This document shows positions 52,709-61,479 of a stretch of 64,000 nucleotides of DNA, in pieces. Location of the stretch: the NCBI RefSeq assembly GCF_017873095.1, contig NZ_JAGGJU010000007.1:62001-126000 (forward strand), read 5' to 3'. The first letter of the stretch is position 1. Each line of letters opens with the position of its first letter. The translations under genes were made by a program, and so were the position numbers. The notes beneath the pieces were generated by a model that had not been told where the DNA came from, did no database searches, and saw only the letters and a list, made by a program, of their open reading frames with translations. The DNA is from Heterorhizobium halophytocola (GTDB taxonomy: Bacteria > Pseudomonadota > Alphaproteobacteria > Rhizobiales > Rhizobiaceae).

Positions 52709-54334
52709 TCAGGCCTTCGCCTTCAGCAGCGTGTCGACAAGACCGGCGGTCGACGAATCGTGGCCGGCGGCGCTTTCCTTGCCTTCCACCACCGGCAGCA
52801 GGCCGGTCGCCAGTTCCTTGCCAAGCTCCACGCCCCACTGGTCGAAGGAGTTGATGTTGAACAGCACGCCCTCGACGAAGACCCGGTGCTCGTAGAGCGC
52901 GATCATCCGCCCCAGCGCATGCGGTGTCAGCTTGTCGTAGACGAAGGTGATCGACGGCCGGTTGCCGGCAAAAACGCGGTGCGGGCCGATCCTGTCGGCG
53001 GTCGCTGCGTCGGCGCCCTTGGCGGTCAGCTGCGCCTTCGCCTCGTCCAGCGTGCGGCCCTTCATCAGGGCTTCCGACTGTGCCAGGCAGTTGGCGATCA
53101 ACAGGTCATGCTGGTTGCGCAGGTCCGGCTCGAAGCCGTTGGCGGCAATCATGAACTCGGCCGGAATGATGTCCGTGCCCTGGTGGATCAGCTGGTAGAA
53201 GGCGTGCTGGCCGTTGGTGCCCGGCTCGCCCCAGGCAACCGGGCCGGTCGGACCCTTGACCGGTTTGCTGTCGATCGTCACCGACTTGCCGTTCGATTCC
53301 ATGTCGAGCTGCTGCAGATAGGCGGGGAACCGCGACATCCGCTGATCATAGGGCAGGATCGCCCGGGTCGGATAGCCGAGCACGACGCGGTGGTAGTAGC
53401 CGATCAGGCCGAGCAGCATCGGCAGGTTGTTCTCGACCGGGGCCTCGCGGAAATGCGTGTCGAGTGCGTGCGCGCCCTCGAGGAATTCGACGAAATGCTC
53501 AGGCCCGATCGCCAGCATCAGTGGCAGGCCGATTGCCGACCAGATCGAATAGCGGCCACCGACCCAATCCCAGAAGCCGAACACCCGCGTCTCGTCGATG
53601 CCGAAGGCGGCAACCTTGTCGAGCGCTGTGGAGACTGCGGCGAAATGGTGGCCGACCGCCTCTTCGCCCAGCGCATCGGAGACGAATTTCCGCGCTGCCC
53701 GGGCATTGGTCATCGTTTCGATCGTGGTGAAGGTCTTCGACGCCACGATAAAGAGCGTGGTGTCTGCCGACAACAGCTTCAGCGTATCGGCGATATGGGC
53801 GCCGTCGACATTGGAGACGAAATGCGCGCGCGGACCGTCGTGATAGGGGGCCATCGCCAGCGTTGCCATGGCCGGGCCGAGATCCGAGCCGCCGATGCCG
53901 ATATTGACCACATCGGTGATCTTTTTGCCGGTCGCGCCCTTGATCGCGCCCGAGCGCACGCCGTTGCAGAATTCGCTCATGGCGTCGAGCACCGCGTTGA
54001 CGTCCGGCATCACGTCCCGGCCGTCGACCATCACAGGCGTATTGGAGCGGTTGCGCAAGGCGGTGTGCAGCACGGCGCGATCTTCGGTGAAGTTGATCTT
54101 ATCGCCCGCAAACATGGCGTCACGCTTTTTGGCGACACCGCCGGCTTCGGCCAGTTCGCTGAGAAGCCCCATGACCGTCTCGTTCACGGCGCATTTCGAG
54201 TAGTCCATCAGCAGGTCGTCGAGACGGGCGGTGAACTTGGCAAAGCGGCCGGAATCGGAGGCGAAGGCCGAGCGGATGTCGGTCGCCCCGGTCGAGGCGA
54301 CGCTGTCCTTCAGCTTGGCGATGATGGTGTCCAT
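52709..54334 (-). CDS. pgi: Glucose-6-phosphate isomerase
   Basis: 541 residues. [48 protein letters not shown] (signature 1) and [15 protein letters not shown] (signature near the C-terminus) are all present. Interconverts glucose 6-phosphate and fructose 6-phosphate. It lies 120 bp after fadD on the same strand, with a double CACGTG dyad in the gap. Confidence 0.96.
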   Translation of the reverse strand: MDTIIAKLKDSVASTGATDIRSAFASDSGRFAKFTARLDDLLMDYSKCAVNETVMGLLSELAEAGGVAKKRDAMFAGDKINFTEDRAVLHTALRNRSNTPVMVDGRDVMPDVNAVLDAMSEFCNGVRSGAIKGATGKKITDVVNIGIGGSDLGPAMATLAMAPYHDGPRAHFVSNVDGAHIADTLKLLSADTTLFIVASKTFTTIETMTNARAARKFVSDALGEEAVGHHFAAVSTALDKVAAFGIDETRVFGFWDWVGGRYSIWSAIGLPLMLAIGPEHFVEFLEGAHALDTHFREAPVENNLPMLLGLIGYYHRVVLGYPTRAILPYDQRMSRFPAYLQQLDMESNGKSVTIDSKPVKGPTGPVAWGEPGTNGQHAFYQLIHQGTDIIPAEFMIAANGFEPDLRNQHDLLIANCLAQSEALMKGRTLDEAKAQLTAKGADAATADRIGPHRVFAGNRPSITFVYDKLTPHALGRMIALYEHRVFVEGVLFNINSFDQWGVELGKELATGLLPVVEGKESAAGHDSSTAGLVDTLLKAKA

Positions 54335-54393
54335 GGGGAAATCTCCGGAACGAATGAGATCGGCAAACTATGCGCGATGCCGATGGCAATCAA

Positions 54394-54423
54394 GCACGTG
54401 CCCTCGCTAATTAGGCACGTGCC
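54394..54423. promoter_or_regulatory. Pair of CACGTG-centred dyads upstream of pgi
   Basis: AGCACGTGCC (from 54393) and GGCACGTGCC (54414-54423) share the CACGTG core at 54395-54400 and 54415-54420, exactly 20 bp apart, so on the same face of the helix. GCACGTGCC / GGCACGTGC can also fold into a 9-bp hairpin. The site lies 60-90 bp before the pgi ATG (minus strand), in the fadD-pgi gap. Confidence 0.55.
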
Positions 54424-54453
54424 TCGCCGTCGTCCAGCGTCCGGGGCGAGCCG

Positions 54454-56154
54454 TCAGTCGCGCAGGTCCTTGCGCAGGATCTTGCCGACATTGCTCTTCG
54501 GCAATTCGGAACGGAACTCGATGATGCGCGGACGCTTGTAGTTGGTCAGGTGCTTGGCGCAGTGAGCCTTGAGCTCCGCTTCGGTCAGGGCCTGGTCGCG
54601 CTTGACCACCACCAGTTTCACCGCCTCGCCGGAATGCTCGTCCGCGACGCCGATCGCCGCGCATTCGAGCACGCCCGGATGCATGGCAGCGACTTCCTCG
54701 ATTTCGTTGGGATAGACGTTGAAGCCGGAGACCAGGATCATGTCCTTCTTGCGGTCGACGATCTTGATGTAGCCGCGCTCGTCCATCATGCCCATGTCGC
54801 CGGAGCGGAAAAAGCCGTCGGGGGTGATGGCCCGCGCCGTTTCCTCCGGCCGCTGCCAGTAGCCGGCCATCACCTGCGGTCCGCGAATGCAGATCTCGCC
54901 GACTTCGCCAAGCGGCAGGGTGACGCCGTCGTCATCGCGGATCTCGATATCGGTCGAGGAGATCGGCAGGCCGATCATCCCTGAAAACTCCGCAGCATCC
55001 AGCCGGTTGGCGGTGGCCACAGGGGAGGTCTCCGACAGTCCGTAGCCTTCCGTGATCGGGCAGCCGGTCATCTCGCGCCAGCGCTCCGCGACCGGCCGCT
55101 GCACGGCCATGCCGCCGCCGAAGGTCAGGAACAGCGAAGAGAAGTCGATCTCCTTGAACGCCTCGTTGTTCATCATCGCGGTGAACAGCGTGTTGAGGCC
55201 GGGCAGGATATGCGCCTTGTGCGCCTTCATTTCCTTGAGGAAGGCCGGAATGTCACGCGGATTGGCGATCAGCACATTGTGGCCGCCCATCGCAACGCCC
55301 ATCAGCGAATTCACCGTCAGCGCGAAGATATGATAGAGCGGCAGCGGGCAGATGAAGACCATCGCCTCCGGCCGCTCCCTCCCGTCGAATATCTGGTCGA
55401 GCCAGACGGAAAGCTGTTTCAGGTTCGACAGCAGGTTGGAATGGGTGAGCGTCGCGCCCTTCGACACGCCGGTGGTGCCACCGGTATATTGCAGGAAGGC
55501 CACGTCCGAGAGGGTGACATCCATCGGCTTGAGGCTGAGCGAGCCGCCGGCCTTCATCACCGCATTGAAGCTCAGATGCCCCGGGATCGACCAGGCCGGC
55601 ACCAGTTTCTTGATCCGGCGCACGACGAAATTGACGATCAGCCCCTTCAGGCCGAGCATGTCGCCCATGGTGGCGACCACGACCTTTTCCACCGGGGTCT
55701 TGCCTGCCACCTGCTCCACCGTATTGGCGAAGTTTTCGAGTACGAAGATGATCCGCGCCCCGGAATCCTGCAGCTGGTGCTGCAGTTCGCGCGGCGTATA
55801 GAGCGGGTTGACGTTGACCACCGTGTAGCCGGCCCTCAGAATGCCGTAGACGATCACCGGGTTCTGCAGGATGTTCGGCAGCATGACCGCCACGCGGTCG
55901 CCCTTCGACAGGCCCTGGGCCTGCAGCCAGGCGCCGATCTTGGCCGAGCCTTCTTCCAGCTCCCGGAAGGACAGGGTCCGGCCCATGCTGGAAAATGCGG
56001 TCCGGCTTGCAAACTTGCGGCAGCTGTCCTCGAAGAATGTCCCGAGAGAATCGTGTTCGAGAGGCGAAATTTCCGCCGGAACCGATGCCGGGTAGGATCC
56101 GAGCCAGGGCTTGCCTGTCGCCTGGCCTTCGGCGGTCTTGGCCAAATCGGTCAT
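54454..56154 (-). CDS. fadD: Long-chain fatty-acid--CoA ligase
   Basis: 566 residues. AMP-binding signature YTGGTTGVSKGATLTHSN, GYGLSETSP, and the C-terminal KKDMILVSGFNVYPNEIE and YKRPRIIEF are characteristic of FadD. It activates fatty acids to acyl-CoA for beta-oxidation or phospholipid synthesis. Divergent from galE; an ACGT-N2-ACGT type site lies in the shared promoter region. Confidence 0.94.
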   Translation of the reverse strand: MTDLAKTAEGQATGKPWLGSYPASVPAEISPLEHDSLGTFFEDSCRKFASRTAFSSMGRTLSFRELEEGSAKIGAWLQAQGLSKGDRVAVMLPNILQNPVIVYGILRAGYTVVNVNPLYTPRELQHQLQDSGARIIFVLENFANTVEQVAGKTPVEKVVVATMGDMLGLKGLIVNFVVRRIKKLVPAWSIPGHLSFNAVMKAGGSLSLKPMDVTLSDVAFLQYTGGTTGVSKGATLTHSNLLSNLKQLSVWLDQIFDGRERPEAMVFICPLPLYHIFALTVNSLMGVAMGGHNVLIANPRDIPAFLKEMKAHKAHILPGLNTLFTAMMNNEAFKEIDFSSLFLTFGGGMAVQRPVAERWREMTGCPITEGYGLSETSPVATANRLDAAEFSGMIGLPISSTDIEIRDDDGVTLPLGEVGEICIRGPQVMAGYWQRPEETARAITPDGFFRSGDMGMMDERGYIKIVDRKKDMILVSGFNVYPNEIEEVAAMHPGVLECAAIGVADEHSGEAVKLVVVKRDQALTEAELKAHCAKHLTNYKRPRIIEFRSELPKSNVGKILRKDLRD

Positions 56155-56268
56155 GTCATCCTCCTCATTCTGCGCGGATCGGTTTTAGGCCTCTTTTCCG
56201 CGCTTGGCTCCTCCAAGCCAGCTTATGTCTCTGTTGCACAACTGCAAGAGGGATCACGATAAATTACT

Positions 56269-56286
56269 TTAACGTAAACGTAAATA
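56269..56286. promoter_or_regulatory. Imperfect ACGT-repeat palindrome in the fadD-galE promoter region
   Basis: On the minus strand the site reads ATTTACGTTTACGTTAAA, of the form TTnACGTnnACGTnAA, about 115 bp upstream of fadD. It resembles motifs predicted for regulators of fatty-acid and branched-chain amino acid catabolism (LiuR type) in proteobacteria, from memory. An operator role is inference. Confidence 0.35.
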
Positions 56287-56429
56287 TTCGCCGCCGACAC
56301 AATCCCGGACAAAATCCGCCCGCCTTCGCCTTTCGCGTGCCGCCCCGAATTTGGCCGCATTGCTGCGGTTGCTAACAAAGCGATCCGGACTTATGAAAGT
56401 CATTGAGCAATATAGGGGAAAACGCGTTG

Positions 56430-57416
56430 ATGAGCGATGTCTGCGTACTTGTTGTCGGCGGTGCCGGCTATGTCGGCTCCCACACCTGCCTGAAATTGTC
56501 AGAGGCCGGCTTTACGCCGGTTGTCTACGACAACCTGTCCAATGGCCATGGTGAATTTGTCAAATGGGGTCCGCTCGAGCAGGGTGATATCCGCGATCGC
56601 AAGCGGTTGGACGAGGTTTTCGCCAAGTACAAGCCGACCGCCGTCATGCATTTCGCTGCCCTGATCGAGGTCGGCGAAAGCGTCAAGGATCCGGCCGCCT
56701 TCTACGACAACAATGTGGTCGGGGCGCTGACCCTGCTGGGTGCGGCCAAGGCCGCCGGTGTCCAGGGCTTCGTCTTTTCGTCGACTTGCGCCACCTATGG
56801 CCTGCCGCAAAGCCTGCCGATGGACGAAACCCATCCGCAGGTGCCGATCAACCCCTATGGCCGCACCAAGTGGATCATCGAGCAAGCGCTCTCCGATTTG
56901 GACCAGTATGCCGGTTTCCGCTCCGTGGTGCTGCGCTATTTCAATGCGGCAGGCGCCGACCCGGAAGGCCGCATCGGCGAATGGCACACGCCGGAAACCC
57001 ACGCCATCCCGCTGGCGATCGATGCCGCGCTGGGGCGCCGCGCCGGGTTCAAGGTGTTCGGAACCGATTACGATACCCGCGACGGCACCTGCGTGCGCGA
57101 CTATATTCACGTGCTCGACCTGGCGGACGCCCATGTGCGCGCTCTGCAATATCTGCTGGATGGCGGTGCCTCGGATGCCTTCAATCTGGGCACCGGCACG
57201 GGCACGACCGTCAAGGAACTGCTCGACACCATTGCCGAGGTTTCCGGAAAGCCGTTTCCGGTGGAGTTTGCGGCACGCCGGGATGGCGATTCCACCACGC
57301 TGGTCGCCAACAACGACAAGGCGAAATCGGTACTCGGCTGGGAGCCCGGCTATCGGCTGCACGACATCATTCAATCCGCATGGAACTGGCACACGACCAG
57401 CAACCTGCACGCGTAG
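56430..57416 (+). CDS. galE: UDP-glucose 4-epimerase
   Basis: 328 residues from ATG 56430; a TTG at 56403 would add nine. VGGAGYVGSHTC (NAD binding), HFAALIEVGESV, the catalytic FSSTCATYG and YGRTK (YxxxK), and RDYIHVLDLADAHV are typical of GalE/ExoB. It supplies UDP-galactose for exopolysaccharide and LPS. It starts a polysaccharide-precursor group with ugd and the glycosyltransferase. Confidence 0.94.
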   Translation: MSDVCVLVVGGAGYVGSHTCLKLSEAGFTPVVYDNLSNGHGEFVKWGPLEQGDIRDRKRLDEVFAKYKPTAVMHFAALIEVGESVKDPAAFYDNNVVGALTLLGAAKAAGVQGFVFSSTCATYGLPQSLPMDETHPQVPINPYGRTKWIIEQALSDLDQYAGFRSVVLRYFNAAGADPEGRIGEWHTPETHAIPLAIDAALGRRAGFKVFGTDYDTRDGTCVRDYIHVLDLADAHVRALQYLLDGGASDAFNLGTGTGTTVKELLDTIAEVSGKPFPVEFAARRDGDSTTLVANNDKAKSVLGWEPGYRLHDIIQSAWNWHTTSNLHA

Positions 57417-57517
57417 TGCCTAAAGTAGCAATTCCGGCGAAAACGGCCCAAATCTAGGCGTTTCGGAAACTGTTCTTCCTCTTTGCCCGGCCCCTCTTGG
57501 CTTGCCTTCTGCGATAC

Positions 57518-57555
57518 GATACACACGCAAAAAGATCTTGAGTTGCGTGTGTATC
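57518..57555. repeat. 13-bp perfect inverted repeat upstream of ugd
   Basis: GATACACACGCAA (57518-57530) and TTGCGTGTGTATC (57543-57555) with a 12-nt loop that contains AAGATCTT. It lies in the 224-bp galE-ugd gap, 86 bp before the ugd start. There is no T-run after it. A second small hairpin (GTTATC-TGCG-GATAAC, 57601-57616) follows. Confidence 0.75.
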
Positions 57556-57640
57556 GGGCAATGGCTGAATGGGCTGGCCGATGCGCGTATCGGTTGTATT
57601 GTTATCTGCGGATAACGGACAAGTATTTGGGGAGCTGGCT

Positions 57641-58948
57641 TTGCGTATTGCCATCATCGGAACTGGTTATGTCGGTCTTGTATCGGGCGTTTGCCTGGCG
57701 GAATTCGGCCATGACGTCGTCTGCATCGACAAGGTCGCGGACAAGATCGAGAAGCTGAAGGTGGGCCAGGTGCCGATCTTCGAGCCGGGCCTCGACACGC
57801 TGATCGACAGCAATGTCAAGGCGGGCCGCCTGTCGTTCTCGACCGATCTTTCCGGCCCGGTGGCAGAGGCGGATGTGGTGTTCATCGCCGTCGGCACGCC
57901 CTCGCGCAAGAGCGACGGCCATGCGGACCTGCAATATGTCTATGCGGCCGCCCAGGAAGTCGCCCGCGCGGTCAAGGGGTTTACCGTCATCGTGACCAAG
58001 TCGACCGTGCCGGTCGGCACCGGCGACGAGATCGAGCGGCTGGTGGCCAAGGCCAATCCCGACGCTGATGTCGCGGTCGTGTCCAATCCGGAATTCCTGC
58101 GCGAAGGTGCTGCGATCGAGGACTTCATGAAGCCGGACCGCGTTGTCATCGGCATGAACGACGACCGCGCCCAGGCGCAGATGGAAGCCATCTATGCGCC
58201 GCTCGATCCGGCCAAGCATCCAATCGTGATCACCGCGCGCCGCACCGCCGAGCTGATCAAATATGCGGCCAATTCCTTCCTGGCGCTGAAGCTTGCCTAT
58301 ATCAACGAGATCGCCGACCTCTGCGAATATGTCGGTGCCAATATCCAGGACGTCTCCAGGGGCATGGGGCTCGACACCCGCATCGGCCGGAAATTCCTCA
58401 ATGCCGGTCCGGGCTATGGCGGCTCGTGCTTCCCGAAGGATACGCTGGCGCTGGTCAAGACCGCGCAGGACCATTCCGCCCCGATCCGGCTGATCGAAAC
58501 GATCGTCGGCATCAACGAGACCCGCAAGCGCGCCATGGCCCGCAAGGTCGAGCAGGCGGTCGGCGGCGAACTGCGCGACAAGCGCATCGGCATCCTCGGG
58601 CTCACCTTCAAGCCGGATACCGACGACATCCGCGAATCTCCGGCGCTGTCCATCGTCCAGGCCCTGCTCGACAAGGGCGCGGTGCTGAAGGCCTATGATC
58701 CGGAAGGCATGCCGGCCGCCCGCGAGATCATGCCGGATATCGGTTATTGCGACACGGTCGAAGACGTTGCGGACGACGCTGATGCGCTGGTGATCATCAC
58801 GGAATGGAAGCATTTCCGCGATCTCGATTTCGCCGACCTCAAGACCCGCATGGCCGCACCGGTGCTGGTCGACTTCCGCAACATCTATGACCGCAAGCAG
58901 GTCGCTGACGCCGGATTTTATTATGACAGCGTCGGCAGGGCGGACTGA
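57641..58948 (+). CDS. ugd: UDP-glucose 6-dehydrogenase
   Basis: 435 residues from TTG 57641, preceded by GGGGAG 6 bp upstream. This start places RIAIIGTGYVGLVSGVCLAE (Rossmann motif) at the N-terminus, as in homologues; the earlier ATG at 57569 adds 24 unrelated residues. The catalytic cysteine is in PGYGGSCFPKDT, and KYAANSFLALKLAYINEI is conserved. It makes UDP-glucuronate for acidic polysaccharide. Confidence 0.93.
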   Translation: MRIAIIGTGYVGLVSGVCLAEFGHDVVCIDKVADKIEKLKVGQVPIFEPGLDTLIDSNVKAGRLSFSTDLSGPVAEADVVFIAVGTPSRKSDGHADLQYVYAAAQEVARAVKGFTVIVTKSTVPVGTGDEIERLVAKANPDADVAVVSNPEFLREGAAIEDFMKPDRVVIGMNDDRAQAQMEAIYAPLDPAKHPIVITARRTAELIKYAANSFLALKLAYINEIADLCEYVGANIQDVSRGMGLDTRIGRKFLNAGPGYGGSCFPKDTLALVKTAQDHSAPIRLIETIVGINETRKRAMARKVEQAVGGELRDKRIGILGLTFKPDTDDIRESPALSIVQALLDKGAVLKAYDPEGMPAAREIMPDIGYCDTVEDVADDADALVIITEWKHFRDLDFADLKTRMAAPVLVDFRNIYDRKQVADAGFYYDSVGRAD

Positions 58949-58972
58949 CGACCGCCTGCAAGCCGTACGACT

Positions 58973-59006
58973 GGCAGCCGAAAATCATATTGCTTTTTCG
59001 GCTGCC
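58973..59006 (+). terminator. Hairpin after ugd, probable terminator
   Basis: GGCAGCCGAAAA (58973-58984) and TTTTCGGCTGCC (58995-59006), a 12-bp perfect stem with a 10-nt loop. The T-run is inside the stem rather than after it, so it could work from either direction or act as an RNA-stability element. The 220 bp between it and the glycosyltransferase contain nothing else clear. Confidence 0.6.
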
Positions 59007-59227
59007 TGCCTGAAATGCCAAGACTGTATTTGAATTTCTATTTTTAAGGGTTTGGGGTCCCGATTTCCCCAGCCGGCATGCCGTGTTCCCATGCTTTTTG
59101 CATGAAGAGGATATTACCGTGAGCGATATTGCCTTGTTGTCGGCGCAACGGGCGGAGACGATATTTGTCTTGCCGCGTCGTGTTTTTGAAAGCCCCATGC
59201 CATCTCCCGTTGCCGGGGAGGCCTGCC

Positions 59228-60520
59228 ATGACTGAACTGGTTCACCCGGGTGTCCTCGAGGCTGCCCCGGTTCAGACGGCCGCAAAGACGGCCGAGGCCG
59301 TCGGCCGGCTTAAATGCGTCGTCGTCTACGGCATGAATTTCGCGCCCGAAATGGCCGGCGTCGGCCGCTATACCGGCGAGATTGCCGAATATATGGCCGA
59401 GGGCGGTGCAAGGGTGGTGGCCGTTACCACACCTCCGCATTATCCGGGCTGGAGGGTGCGGAACGACTTCGCCAACCGCTATTCCGCCGGCGAGGAGGGC
59501 GGCGTCCGGGTGATACGCGTGCCTTTGATGCTGCGCGAAAAGATGGGCGGCATCTGGCGGCTGCTGGCACCTTTAAGTTTTGCCGTCGCCTCAGCCCCTG
59601 TCGTCATCTGGCAGATCCTGCGTTGGCGCCCGCAAGTGGTGTTCTGCGTCGAGCCGACGCTGTTTGCCGCCCCGGCAGCCCAGTTCGCGGCCTGGCTTTC
59701 CGGTAGCCGCACCGTGCTGCATGTGCAGGATCTCGAGGTCGATGCTGCCTTTGCCGTCGGCCACCTGAAGGGCGGCGCCTGGCTCCGCAAGCTCGGTTTC
59801 GTATTCGAACGTTTCGCTCTCGGCCGCTTCGGCCGTATCGTGACGATTTCCAGCCGCATGGCCGAGAAGATTGCTTCCAAGGGCGTCCGGCCCGAGCGTA
59901 TCTCGATCGTCCGCAACTGGGTCGATCTGAGCTATATCTTTCCGCTGAAAGGCGAGAGCCCCTACCGCGCGGAACTGGGCTACCAGCCGGATCATTTCGT
60001 CGTGCTCTATTCCGGCAATATCGGCGCCAAGCAGGGTCTCAATATCCTGCTGGACGCCGCCGATCGCCTGCAGCACGAGCCGCGGCTGAAATTCGTCGTC
60101 GCCGGCGAAGGGCCGGCCAAGTCTGAGCTGATGCAACGCTATGCGCATCTGGCAAATGTCCGCTTCCTCCCCTTCCAGCCCTATGAGCGGCTGAACGAAT
60201 TCCTCAGCATGGCCGACCTGCATGCTCTGCCGCAGGAAAAGGGCGCTGCCGATCTGGTGTTGCCATCCAAGCTCGGCGGCATGCTGGCCTCCGGCAAGCA
60301 GATCGTGGTGACGGCCGATCCGGGCACGGAACTTGCCGACTTTCTCGGCGACCTCGCTTACATGACGCCGCCCGGCGACGGGACGGCGCTCGCGGAAGCC
60401 ATCGTCCGGGCCTCGATCGAGCCGAAGGGAACGACCGAGGAGCGGCTGGATCTCGCCCGCAAGCTTTCCCGCACCGACGGCCTCGTCAGCCTGGTCAACC
60501 TCGTGGCGTCCCGCAACTGA
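59228..60520 (+). CDS. Glycosyltransferase, WcaI-like (GT4)
   Basis: 430 residues from ATG 59228, with GGGGAGG 6 bp upstream. GMNFAPEMAGVGRYTGEIAE and TTPPHYPGWR at the N-terminus follow the WcaI colanic-acid glycosyltransferase pattern; IVRNWVDLSYI, VVLYSGNIGAKQGLNILLDA and LPSKLGGMLASGKQIV form the nucleotide-sugar half. Cytosolic or membrane-associated. Probably builds exopolysaccharide with sugars from galE and ugd. Confidence 0.88.
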   Translation: MTELVHPGVLEAAPVQTAAKTAEAVGRLKCVVVYGMNFAPEMAGVGRYTGEIAEYMAEGGARVVAVTTPPHYPGWRVRNDFANRYSAGEEGGVRVIRVPLMLREKMGGIWRLLAPLSFAVASAPVVIWQILRWRPQVVFCVEPTLFAAPAAQFAAWLSGSRTVLHVQDLEVDAAFAVGHLKGGAWLRKLGFVFERFALGRFGRIVTISSRMAEKIASKGVRPERISIVRNWVDLSYIFPLKGESPYRAELGYQPDHFVVLYSGNIGAKQGLNILLDAADRLQHEPRLKFVVAGEGPAKSELMQRYAHLANVRFLPFQPYERLNEFLSMADLHALPQEKGAADLVLPSKLGGMLASGKQIVVTADPGTELADFLGDLAYMTPPGDGTALAEAIVRASIEPKGTTEERLDLARKLSRTDGLVSLVNLVASRN

Positions 60521-60545
60521 GCGGTCTGCGGCAGCAGGCAGCGGA

Positions 60546-60977
60546 TCAGTAGGACTGCGCCGTCGGCGTCGCGTCCTTGTCCTTGGATTCGAATTCCCTG
60601 ACGATGCCGAAGAAGGATCGCATGAACCGCTCCATGATCCCGAGCGACCGGTCGATCTCGGCGTCATCGGGCAGGGTCCCGTTGCGCGACGACAAGGCGG
60701 TGCCGCCGCTGTCGATCCTGGTTTCCAGCGCCGTTACCCGCTTTTCCAGCCGGTCGAGCTGTTCCTCATAGGCGGCGCGCTCGTCGGCGGCCATCCGGCA
60801 GATCAGGGCGCCGTCCTTGTCTTGGCAGAGCGACATCGCACCGGTGCGGGTGTCGAGCCTGACCAGCCCGTTCTCCATCGGCTGGAAGGTGTAGCGTCCG
60901 TTTTCCAGATCCTCGGCGCCGACCGATGCCGGCAGTAGGGCAAATAGCGAGGCGGCAAGCAAAGCCTGGCGATACAT
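60546..60977 (-). CDS. Conserved hypothetical exported protein with coiled coil
   Basis: 143 residues. Signal peptide about 1-21 (ALLAASLFALLPASVGA). Then NGRYTFQPMENGLVRLDTRT with two cysteines (SLCQDKDGALICRM) that could form a disulphide, a short coiled coil (EEQLDRLEKRVTALETRI) and a polar tail. I recognise this as a small rhizobial periplasmic protein type but know no function. Confidence 0.75.
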   Translation of the reverse strand: MYRQALLAASLFALLPASVGAEDLENGRYTFQPMENGLVRLDTRTGAMSLCQDKDGALICRMAADERAAYEEQLDRLEKRVTALETRIDSGGTALSSRNGTLPDDAEIDRSLGIMERFMRSFFGIVREFESKDKDATPTAQSY

Positions 60978-61131
60978 TGGGGTCTCCTCCCTCGGGTGGC
61001 GTCTCGTTCATCGGCGTTCTGTCGCAGCCGATGCCGTCTCGGCGATTGGCGTGCACGGCCCGACATGGACACATGCGGCATTTCCCGCTAATCGCATGGC
61101 CGCACATCCGTATTGATGAAGGATAGGGGCC

Positions 61132-61479
61132 ATGGCCAACACAGTCTACAAGATCGTGCCGCGGGAAATGTGGCAGACGGTCCGGGAAACAGGTGTCTTT
61201 GCCGGGGCCCCGATCGATCTGAAGGACGGCTTCATCCATTTCTCCACCGCCGCCCAGGCCGTCGAGACCGCAAGGCTGCATTTCGCCGGCCAGGACGACC
61301 TGTTGCTGGTGGCCGTCGATGGCGCGTCTCTGGGCGAGGCACTCAAATTCGAGGCCTCGCGTGGCGGCGATCTTTTCCCGCATCTCTACGCATCCCTGCC
61401 GCTCGACGCGGTTCTTTGGGAGGCGCCCTTGCCGCTCGGGGCCGATGGCGCCCATGTCTTTCCGGAGCTTCATCCATGA
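61132..61479 (+). CDS. DUF952 family protein
   Basis: 115 residues. VYKIVPREMWQTVRETGVF, DLKDGFIHFSTAAQAVETAR and FPHLYASLPLDAVLWEAPLP are the family motifs. Soluble; function unknown. Its stop overlaps the pyrD ATG (ATGA), the usual rhizobial arrangement. Confidence 0.92.
   Translation: MANTVYKIVPREMWQTVRETGVFAGAPIDLKDGFIHFSTAAQAVETARLHFAGQDDLLLVAVDGASLGEALKFEASRGGDLFPHLYASLPLDAVLWEAPLPLGADGAHVFPELHP

Noticed and set aside
52646-54541. 631-codon open frame on the plus strand across pgi
   Set aside because: Antisense to an intact pgi with all signatures; the predicted protein is rich in Arg, His and Gly, typical of a shadow frame.
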